Below, piece by piece: positions 55,920-64,000 of a stretch of DNA of 64,000 nt. Made by a program: the position numbers and the translations under genes. This stretch comes from Perognathus longimembris pacificus (lineage: Eukaryota > Chordata > Mammalia > Rodentia > Heteromyidae), in contig NC_063171.1 in the NCBI RefSeq assembly GCF_023159225.1, forward strand, positions 38,285,378 to 38,349,377, read 5' to 3'. Positions within the stretch are counted from its first letter, which is position 1. The number at the start of each line of letters is the position of its first letter. Under the pieces are notes generated by a model, which was not told where the DNA came from, ran no database searches, and saw only the letters and a program-made list of their open reading frames with translations.

Positions 55920-56030
55920 ATGCAGACCTGTTGAAGGCCTACTATGTGCCAAGTGCTTTCAGTTGGTCTAATTTTCTCCATGCCTTTGCATTTAATTACA
56001 ATATCCCCATTTTGAGACAGGCTTTGGGGC
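55920..56030 (-). repeat. MIR fragment
   Basis: CCTACTATGTGCCAAGTGCT and 'ACAATATCCCCATTTTGAGA' in reversed MIR order. Confidence 0.55.
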
Positions 56031-56039
56031 ATGGGAATT

Positions 56040-56270
56040 AGAGACATGGTCTCCAGGCTAGTCTATCTGACTCCAACCCCAGCTGTTCTCTAGCTTCTTA
56101 ACTAGGAGACTTTGGACATGTGATTTAACTTCTCTGTGCTGCAGACTCCTCTTCCATAAAATGGGGATAATAAAATGTGAACTATGCATCTCCCAGAATC
56201 ACTGTGAAGGTCAAAATGCACAAGTATCATGTAGAAAGGCGCAGGTATGTGGTTAGCGCATAAGAAAAAC
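56040..56270 (+). repeat. MIR
   Basis: GACTTTGGACATGTGATTTA, 'TAAAATGGGGATAATAAAAT', 'GAATCACTGTGAAGGTCAAA' in forward MIR order. Confidence 0.75.
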
Positions 56271-56339
56271 TAGAGTTCAGAAATTTATCCAAGATCCTAG
56301 TAACTAAGTATGTCTGATTTTGAAAATGCATGCTCACTC

Positions 56340-56575
56340 CAAAGCACTGGTGGCTCACACCTATAATCCTAACTATTCAGGAGGCAGAGTTTGAGCTTAA
56401 AGGTTTGAAGCCAGCTTGGGCAGATAAATCTGAGATCCTCTTGTTGCCAATTAACCAGCAAAAAGCCAGAAGTGGAGGTATGACTCAAGTGGTAGAGGAC
56501 CTACCTTGAGCAGAAAACTCTAAGTGAGAGTATAAGGCCCTGAGTTTAAGCCCGCTACGGCACTAAAGAAAAGAA
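56340..56575 (+). repeat. 7SL/B1-like head + Geo composite SINE
   Basis: AGCACTGGTGGCTCACACCT head, TTGCCAATTAACCAGCAAAA linker, Geo half and A-rich tail. ATGCTC flanks on both sides suggest a TSD. Confidence 0.93.
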
Positions 56576-57228
56576 AAGCAAAACATGCTCTTTCTGATTT
56601 CAGTGTCACATTCTCACCTATTTTTCGTTGGTACACTGACCCTCCATCTTTCATAAGCACACACCCGGTTCTAAACCCCTCATGGGACAGCAGAACACAA
56701 CAAACAGGAAGGAGACGGCATAGGCAGAGCTGGAGGGTTGTTGTTTTTCCCCTGCCATTTTGCTGTTTGTATCTCTGAGATGCAGAAACAAAGGCAAAGT
56801 ATCAGTGCCAGACACTGAGAAGGAGAAATGTCCAACAAAAATGCTTGGGAAAAGAAAACATTGCCTGAAACTCTTTCCTACATCTCACACAGCCTCTGAT
56901 CTTCTCATGATTTACCCAAGAAGAGAACAATGCCTGAGCAACAAACAAATGGGTGCACCCCTACCCCTACCTACCTATAGATGGTGGTAAGCCCCAGCCT
57001 CTGAAAGGCCTGAGTGATACTGGCAAGGCCTTTCTGTGTCCTACCTGCTCAGCACCTTACTAGCCCCCATCACACCTCACCCTGTTCCCATCCCCTCCTC
57101 CCTACCATTCTGCCTGGACAAGCGCATCTTGGGCCCTCCTGACCTCTTCCTGCTCAGGAGGATGGAGGCATAATTAGCAGTGGCTTCTCCTGGGCAGTAG
57201 GAGAGCAGAGTGGCTCATTAAACCAGCC
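56576..57228. other. Intronic sequence, nothing recognised
   Basis: No confident repeat or exon. Confidence 0.4.
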
Positions 57229-57630
57229 ATGCGTGCCTCTTGTACCTTTCTCTGCCCTCTCCTCTCTATCTCCTTTGCTCCCTTGCCCTCTTCCACCCCA
57301 CCCTCTGGCCTCTCCTTTTTCTTGCATGGCTCCGCTGTCCACCTCACTGTGTTTATCCCTTGTCCTGGCCTCCAGGTTTCTGCCTCCTCCCTCCCAGATC
57401 ACCTATCCAAATCCCATTCCCATCCTTTGTTTTCCCCACAGGGGTCTTCAGGCTACCTACTCTTCTTCCCTAGCTGGCGCTCTGTCCTGGCCTCCAATTC
57501 TCCCTTCTGCTGTCTTTGTTCCTCCTTTTCTTCCCAACTCATCTTTCTTCATCCCTTGTTCTTTCCCTTTCTTACTGTTCTCTTCATTTCTACTCTTATC
57601 CTCTTCCTATGTCATTCTCTCTCCAGCTTC
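57229..57630. other. Long pyrimidine-rich stretch (purine-rich on transcript)
   Basis: About 400 nt strongly biased to C and T on the plus strand. This bias produces overlapping 154- and 173-codon open frames that have Ser/Pro/Leu-rich composition and no recognisable domain. Confidence 0.8.
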
Positions 57631-57674
57631 ACCTGGTGTGTGTGTGTGTGCGTGCATGCGTGCGCGTGTGCACA

Positions 57675-57882
57675 CGCATGCCAGTATGAGGGCTTGAACT
57701 CAAGGCCTGGGCATTCAACCTCAGCTGGTGCTCTACCACTTCAGCCATAGCTTTGTGGTGGTTAATCAGAGACAAGGGCAACACAGCTTTTCCTATCCAG
57801 TCTGGCTTCAAACAGCCATCCTCAGATCCCAGCCTTCTGAATAGCCAGGATTACAGAGAGGAGTCACTAGCACCAGGCTTCC
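57675..57882 (-). repeat. 7SL/B1-like head + Geo composite SINE with TG/GC tail
   Basis: Geo half (GAGGGCTTGAACTCAAGGCC), GTTAATCAGAGACAAGGGCA linker, reversed head ending ACTAGCACCAGGC. An alternating TG/GC tract (57637-57680) lies at its tail. Confidence 0.9.
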
Positions 57883-58784
57883 AACCTCACCATTTGCATA
57901 CTTGCTTTCCCTTGCCTGATGGAAAAAGAGAGTGGGACACATGGAAAAGACACACCTGACTTGTCTCAGTCTGAGTGCCCGCAGCATTCAAACTCTACTA
58001 GCTAGTCAAATGTGAAAGCCAAGGACAGGTAACAGTTTGAGAGGTCAAGGTCAGGGAGAGAACTCTCAAAGATGCTGGCTGTCTCCACACAGAGGGGCAG
58101 GAATGAAAGCTTTGTGTAGGAGCCATCACAGGTCAGTTTGGTGACAAGTGCACTCCCACCATACCTGGGCTGCCCACAGCTGTGGCTGTGGAGGACTTCT
58201 TTTCTTGGATCTGGTTTCTCCAGTTTAAGGCAAGCAGTGCTATCCTTCAAGGAATTGCTGGATTTGGAGGTCCACACCACCCCCTCTCCTTCTAAAAATG
58301 CAGCCAAAGTGGTGAGGTGCCTTCAAGTTCTGAGGTCAGGAAGGGATGGGTGGAGCTACAGAGAGGACATTTACCACAGGGTGAACTTCCAGAACAGGGA
58401 GGTGATGATAACCACATATGTCTAACTTTAAAACGCATGCTCTTTCCAATCCACGGTGGCTCGTTCTCTTGGTAAGTATGTCTGTAAATACGCTGACCCC
58501 TTTGGAAAACTTGTGCTCCCCAGTATGCCTTCTGCAGCTGGAATCTCAGGCCTTCCATCCTTACCTTTGGGGGTAGGGGGAAACTACCACTTCTAACACT
58601 ACCTGCTCCCTATGTAGGTCCTAAACCCTTATCTCCATTTCCTCCTCCTCTTCCTATCTCCAGGTTTCCAAGATGCTATTAGAAGCAAGATGTCTTTCCC
58701 AACACAATAATTTGTTTCCTTCCCATTTTCTAACTAAAGCTGTACTGCTTCCAAGGAAGCCTGCCTGGAGTACTCCACCTTAAA
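57883..58784. other. Intronic sequence, nothing recognised
   Basis: No repeat family or exon could be assigned. Confidence 0.4.
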
Positions 58785-58950
58785 GCTGAGAGAGATCTAA
58801 GAAATTACCTAGTCCTCACCTCAATGTAGTTAAGACACTGAAAACCAAGGCAGTTGCACAGTTTTCTCAGAGCACAAAGGTCATTAATGGCCAAAATGGA
58901 AGAAGATACCCAAGTCTCCTGATTATTCTTCTTGTGTTCTTCCCATTGTA
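58785..58950 (-). repeat. MIR3-like fragment
   Basis: GAGATCTAAGAAATTACCTA, 'CAAGTCTCCTGATTATTCTT' and 'GTTCTTCCCATTGTACCA' follow the reversed MIR3-type order. Confidence 0.55.
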
Positions 58951-59104
58951 CCAACCTATCTGCTAACCAGAGAAGGGAGACTCAATGGCTCTGTCTGGTG
59001 GTCAGGGTATTCCCATTATTATGTCTCTTGTCATATGTCCCAAAGTATGCCTGCTGTAGTCAGAGTCTGATGTATTTAAGATGTGTTGTTACAGTCTTAA
59101 ATAA

Positions 59105-59215
59105 AAACTTGCTTAACTGTGAGCTCCTGGGAGGCAAGTAGCCATATTGTGTTCATCTCTTTTTCCTCAGCACCTAACAGTGCCTGGGACTCTAGGAATA
59201 CTTGACAAAGGAGAG
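59105..59215 (+). repeat. L2 3' end fragment
   Basis: ACTGTGAGCTCCTGGGAGGC, 'CTCAGCACCTAACAGTGCCT' match the L2 terminus. Confidence 0.65.
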
Positions 59216-60179
59216 CCAACTGAAATGAAAACATATGGCTGGCTGTCTAAAACAAGATGGTGAGGGAGGTTCTTTGTGGACACAGATGACAAAGCACAGC
59301 CCTGTCACTGGGGAGCCAGCCCTCTCCCACCACTCCCAAGGGCAACAGAGCAGTGGAATGAACTCCTACAAAGACAACTGGCAAATGGGAAGTAAGGTAT
59401 AAGTTTCCAGGCCAGGAACTTGGCATCTGGGCTTCCCACTTCATAGCTGCAGGCCCAACCAGTAGAGAAAAGCTAGGGCCATCCATACTGGTTCCCCAAA
59501 GAAGCATCTCAGAAAACACCTGTGGACCCTCATATCACCTTGAATGGTCATGACTGGCTCTCCCCTACTCCTCCTGGGCTTGATCCAAGGCCTCTTTGTA
59601 CTTGCATGCATGCTAAACATAAGCAGATCAGCGTTCTTGGGGGCACTTTAGCAGTCTACAGACATCCTCACCTTGGGTCAAACGGATATGGATATACTGG
59701 CCAAAGAGCACTGCCCTGTGTCCTTCCCTTCTAAGTTCTTGTGTCATCTCATCTCTTCCAGGGGTGGCACAGGGGGCTTAATCTCAGGGCCTGAGACATT
59801 GGCAGCTGGAAGAGATATGGAGCGAGCCTTTCTAGTGACCCTGTGTTGTGTGAAGGTCATTCTAACCAGCACAGCACCTCAGGCAAAGAAGAAAGTCAGT
59901 AGGTAAACTGAGGTTCAAGCCAGGGTGGCACTGAGCTGTATGGAAAAGGGCTCTGGAATGGCAATCTACAGTTGGGGCTTGTAGCTAGGCTGGGTCAGAG
60001 TCAGCTGTATAGATTGAGCACGTCTTCAGATCTTAGTTCAGAGATTAGATCACCCCTAAAGTCCCTTCCAAGTGACGCACCAGAACACAGTATGTTCAGC
60101 ACAGGAACTTCTGCCTGAGACTCCCTTCCCGGGGATATTTATGTCCTCCAACACCCTCCCATCCACACTGGTCTCATTT
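59216..60179. other. Intronic sequence, nothing recognised
   Basis: No confident repeat or exon; 59770-59800 may contain a scrap of Geo-like text. Confidence 0.35.
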
Positions 60180-60640
60180 TGACAAAACACAGTGCCTCTA
60201 TAATCCTTCTAGCTTCTTCCTTCCTCACTTCCCTGTGCCCAGAAACTGGAATGCAGCCTCTTCAACTGCATTATGTTGACCTACTTCTCAAGAACCCACA
60301 AAAGGGGCCTAAGGATCCAGGTGCATAAGACTTGAACGACTACCCAAATCCCACCGCTAGCCATCTCCACTCATACATCTGGAGTATAGCACTCCCCCCA
60401 CCCCCCTTCCCCAGATCTATCTGTTCCTCTGAGCCCTGCTGCTGCTCCAAGCTTACTTCTTTAAGGAAGCCTGGCCAAACCAGCAGCAGCCACACGCTCC
60501 CCACCCAGTACTATTTCCTGTCCCATCACTACTTAGCACCTCAGGTTGCATTATATTTATCCACAGTTGCATATATATATCCTGGGAACAATAGACATAA
60601 TTTGCCTCTGTGACCAACAAGAAGGGACTAAGGAAAACCC
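60180..60640 (+). repeat. Probable L2 fragment
   Basis: CTTTAAGGAAGCCTGGCCAA, 'ATCACTACTTAGCACCTCAG' resemble the L2 3' region. Diverged. Confidence 0.45.
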
Positions 60641-60869
60641 TTTGCACTGCACATACCAGAGCAGCCATGCCCACAGAACCTCTGGGAGCCTAGTAGTCTT
60701 TCTCAGGAAGGAGGAGGGAGAATTGAAAACATTTGATATATATGTATCCTATAACCTATCATAGAGAGCAAATAGTATTCATTTAAAAAAATCATGTGTA
60801 TGCACATTTCTTTTCAACCTCAATTATAGACTATGGAAAAAGTAACAGCTAAAAAGAGCATCTGCCTTA

Positions 60870-61030
60870 ACCCAGGTTCCTCTCATTGGGAGTTACCAAT
60901 GCCCAGGGAACTTAAACAGCATCTTCAAAAACCGCACAGCTCATCCACAGCAGAGTCAGGAAGGAAACTGAAATGAAGACTCCAGCAATAGCCTAGCCCC
61001 AACACCCAGAGTCAGGGCCTTCCACCAGAG
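60870..61030 (-). repeat. MIR fragment
   Basis: ACAGCTCATCCACAGCAGAG then GTCAGGAAGGAAACTGAAAT in reversed MIR order. Confidence 0.45.
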
Positions 61031-61459
61031 GACTGAAAGAGACATGTTGGCCTCACACAGTCAGCCAAATGCTGCTGCTCTTTGTGGTGGAAGAGCTACA
61101 TATGGCGCAATGAAAAACAAATTCCAGTCACCTCCCCAAAAGTATGCAGGAGACAAGAAGGTGGGACACAAAAGTCTGAGGAAGAACAGAAAGAATTTCA
61201 TAATCCCATTGCAGAACAAACAAACAAACAAAAAAATTAGGAGCCTTGGGTTAGCCTTTCTGATGACTAAATTTTTGAGGTTTTAGTTGTGATCCCTTCC
61301 TTGATGCCAGCCCTCAGTGGCCATTTTTTAGGTAACTGTTGAGGGTGGGCCCCAATGCTATGTGTTCTGTGCAAATTCCAGGACACTTAGCAACCCAGAA
61401 GAATGACAGAGGACAGGGCCACTGTTCTTCCTCCTCAGTCACCACCAACCTAACTGCTC

Positions 61460-61703
61460 TTTGTATGTGCACGCACATACCAGTACTAGAACTTGAACCC
61501 AGGGCCTTAATTCTCTCACATGGCTGTTCCACTCAAGGCCAGTATTCTACCACTTGAACGAAATTATTCCACTGTCAGCTTTCTGCTGGTTAACTGGAGT
61601 AAGAGTCTCAGGGACTCTTCTCAGGCTCGCTTCAAGCCACACTCCTCAGATCTCAGCCTCCTGAGTAGCTAGGATTACAAGCGTGAGCCATCAGAACCTG
61701 GTG
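61460..61703 (-). repeat. 7SL/B1-like head + Geo composite SINE
   Basis: Geo half (CTAGAACTTGAACCCAGGGC) with internal changes, GTTAACTGGAGTAAGAGTCT linker, reversed head ending CATCAGAACCTGG. Confidence 0.9.
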
Positions 61704-62327
61704 TCCACCTGCCTTTGATGGTGGTCTCATCATCAGTTACACTAAGACTGCTCGCATCTCAGTCTACCCACTCCACTGTAGAAAAGCAGTGGCGTGGATA
61801 ATGCAAAAGTCATTTCTTTTTGGCATTGCAAAGCACGATAATGAATTTTTAGCAGCACCTAATTATGTTCTAGGGAAGATAATATTAAAAAAAGTGTTTG
61901 CATTCTCTGAGCACATATTAAGTGATAGTGTGAGGAGCTGATCTGGAAGGGCAACCAGACTACGAATTAAACATTCATTATAGGGAACTACCCAGTGGAT
62001 AATCCACACTCAAACAACTGTGGTTTTCACTCAACAAGCATTTTGGGGAGAGGGTAGATTTCCTGTGTGACAGTCATTCTGCTATGTGCTATGAGAAGAG
62101 GCACAGGGGAAGTGGTAAATATAAACAAACAACAAGTCTTATTCCCTATCCTAACTCCCTATCCTAATGGGCATTACCGTCTTGTGTAGGAGGTGGCGGT
62201 AAACAACTCACTATGATGAAGAGGGTATATAACCTGCCCAAGTACAAGCAATTTGCTCTGGAAGCCCAAAGGCAGGAGCAGTTAATTCTTCAGGAGACTT
62301 GAAGAGACGCTCTTAAGAGAATAGTAT
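61704..62327. other. Intronic sequence, partly L2-like
   Basis: 62020-62230 (TCACTCAACAAGCATTTTGG, 'TCATTCTGCTATGTGCTATG') weakly resembles a reversed L2 terminus. 61790-61960 is unique AT-rich sequence. Confidence 0.4.
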
Positions 62328-62394
62328 GCCAGCTGCCAATAGCTCCAGCATACAAATCCTAGCTACTCGGGAGGCTGAGATCTGAGGATCACTA
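62328..62394 (+). repeat. Composite SINE head fragment
   Basis: CTAGCTACTCGGGAGGCTGA and GATCTGAGGATCAC are a 7SL-like head only; the Geo half is absent. Confidence 0.7.
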
Positions 62395-63483
62395 AAAAAG
62401 AGAATCGTTTGTGAGGTGTCAGTCCTCTGGAAGGCAGACCCAAGTGGAGGTGTGGGTTTGTCCAGAGAATGGCTAAATGATATATATGTAGAAAAGCATC
62501 TTAACCTGGAGGAGAGCTTAAAAAGAAAAGATCTCTTCCTTTCTCTCTTAAGAGTAAAAGCAAATGTGTGCTCCCTGCTCAACCATCCTTTATCTCAACA
62601 AGATAGTTCTTGCCTGAGTTCTCCTCAGCCCGTTGTTCTTCCCACTTGCTATTCCTGAGAGCTGGGGGGGGGGGGGGAAATGCACCCTGGGCAACAAAAA
62701 TAATTTCTGTCCCTGTCTACATCCGTTTATTTTCAATGTCAAACTTACTCAATTCTGAGCTAATTTTTCTGGGATTCCCAGACCTGGGATTTTTCTCTAC
62801 AGTGGGATTGTTATGTTTGGGGCCTTTTGTCATAGCCTTTAGCAGCCCTTCTAAATCCTTCTAAAATGTGCTGCTGTTTTAAAAAACTGAAGGGAAAAGA
62901 AGACAGAGAGGAGGCAGTCATTTCTCTCTGTCTCTATCTCTCTGCTTCCCCCCCCCACCTCATTCTCTGCCTCCCTGCCTCTTTCCCTAGCTCTGCGGTT
63001 AGAGCTCAGCAATGATCCTACAAGCCTGGAATTTGAGGAATTTCCTGCCCCGTGCTCCCTGGAAGAGCTGAGCGAGACCTAGCAATTAGGCCTGGAGTTT
63101 CCACTCCAGCCTCCCTCCACCCAAGTTAAGTGCCCAGAGTGAAAAGTTGGGTGGAGGGAGACAACATGAAGTTCAGGCTGGAAATGCCTGTGGCTATTAA
63201 ATTCAGCATGAATGTCACCCCACAAACTGACACCCCCCACACCAATCACCCAAACAAGTCTCTGCCAAAATGTGGTCCAATGTTTGCCTGACTGAGAGTG
63301 TAATGATGATAATAATGAAAATAGTGCAGGACATACACAGCTAATTCCTTCCTGCATCCATCTTGTCCTTCTGCAAGTGTCTCAGAACTCAGTGTTTCTT
63401 CGTTTTCTTCTTTTTCGGTCTTCCACCACTGCAGAAGGCGGTGCCTCAACTCTATTTGGGGTCCCCCCCCAGTCTGTTCTTTT
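62395..63483. other. Unique intronic sequence
   Basis: Poly-G run at about 62664-62677 and poly-C near 62949. 62990-63260 is non-repetitive and could be conserved noncoding DNA. No exon seen. Confidence 0.4.
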
Positions 63484-63570
63484 GTAGTTTTGTGTTTTGT
63501 TTTTTTTTCCGGAGCCGGGGACCGAACCCAGGGCCTCATGCTCTTCCGCTGAGCCAGATCCCTAGCCCCA
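63484..63570 (-). repeat. Short ID-like SINE monomer with perfect TSD
   Basis: On the minus strand GGGGCTAGGGATCTGGCTCA (box A region), then AGGCCCTGGGTTCGGTCCCC (box B) and an A-rich tail; the usual text between boxes is shortened. Identical 16-bp duplication CCCAGTCTGTTCTTTT at 63468-63483 and 63571-63586 shows recent insertion. Confidence 0.95.
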
Positions 63571-64000
63571 CCCAGTCTGTTCTTTTTTGCCCCTTCTCCC
63601 TTTGTAGTCCTTTGCCTACCACATGTTTATCATGCCCTGCCTTCTTTGATCTGGGTCTTTGTTTCGTGTATGTTTCAGGCCTGGGAATGTAGGTCTGCTG
63701 CCTAGTAGCATGCCTGCCTCTAGGAATTCTACAAGTCCAATTGGAGGATCTGGAGCCTCGATGTCTTTGCCTCAAGCCAAAGACATAGCAACAGGATTGA
63801 GGAAGATGGACCCAAGCCATCCAAATGACCCTGAGATAACTTAGCTTCGACAGTAGCCACGGGAACAGATTTCTCTCCCTTAATTAGGTTTTATTCATGC
63901 TAATATTAAAATCGGTTCATAGGCTCTCATGATCTATCTATCACTGGCTGGATATCAGGTACTGGAGGTAAAAGTCACAAACAGTTCACAAGCTGGCCAA

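Larger units (their letters stand above)
5838..64000 (-). other. KIRREL1: KIRREL1 intron 1 (3' part; exon 1 not in window)
   Basis: All sequence right of exon 2 lies upstream in the transcript. KIRREL1 is known to have a very long first intron, and no signal-peptide exon, CpG island or second gene was found up to position 64000. The intron is filled with SINEs, MIR/L2 remnants, a few LTRs and unique sequence. That the whole span belongs to this intron is inferred from the lack of any other gene. Confidence 0.8.

Noticed and set aside
57229..57750. 173- and 154-codon overlapping plus-strand frames
   Set aside because: Caused by the pyrimidine-rich tract and extending into a SINE. Ser/Pro/Leu-rich with no recognisable protein.
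5838..64000. KIRREL1 exon 1 (signal peptide) within the window
   Set aside because: No minus-strand match to a hydrophobic leader ending in a phase-1 donor, and no CpG island. It must lie beyond position 64000.

Overview
The window is an ordinary nuclear segment of a mammalian genome, almost certainly from a rodent of the superfamily Geomyoidea (kangaroo rats, pocket mice, pocket gophers). That placement rests on many copies of a dimeric SINE: a left ID-like, tRNA-Ala-derived half joined to a distinctive right half. It matches the IDL-Geo family known from these rodents. Genus and species cannot be settled from the sequence.

The only protein-coding gene I can support is KIRREL1 (NEPH1), on the minus strand. 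Two coding exons are visible, each 150 nt with phase-1 ends. Exon 2 (5688-5837) and exon 3 (3600-3749) together encode the first immunoglobulin domain. Transcription runs from high to low coordinates. Positions 5838-64000 are therefore part of the very long intron 1, 3750-5687 is intron 2, and 1-3599 is the start of intron 3. Neither the signal-peptide exon 1 nor exon 4 was found, and there is no CpG island or obvious promoter. No RNA gene, CRISPR array or bacterial-type feature is present.

The rest is layered repeats. (a) Lineage-specific SINEs: IDL-Geo dimers, composites of a 7SL/B1-like head with the same Geo-type right half, short ID-like monomers and one plain B1. Several have perfect target-site duplications and some are nested. 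(b) Ancient MIR and L2 remnants. (c) A few LTR fragments (ERVL-like, MaLR-like and two unassigned) clustered at 37.1-40.3 kb, three of them at or inside an old L2. (d) Microsatellites, including a CA tract (on the transcript) 54 nt downstream of the exon 2 splice donor and a TA/CA/GC tract at 53.5 kb able to form Z-DNA. Unique sequence between repeats includes homeobox/GATA/TCF-rich stretches that may be intronic enhancers of KIRREL1; this is inference.

I found no unknown gene system. The items most worth checking are the modular SINE architecture, the nested insertion at 22.9-23.5 kb, a 37-nt near-identical direct repeat about 1 kb apart (41312 and 42367), the CA tract near the exon 2 donor, and a possible unannotated phase-compatible exon at 28492-28621.
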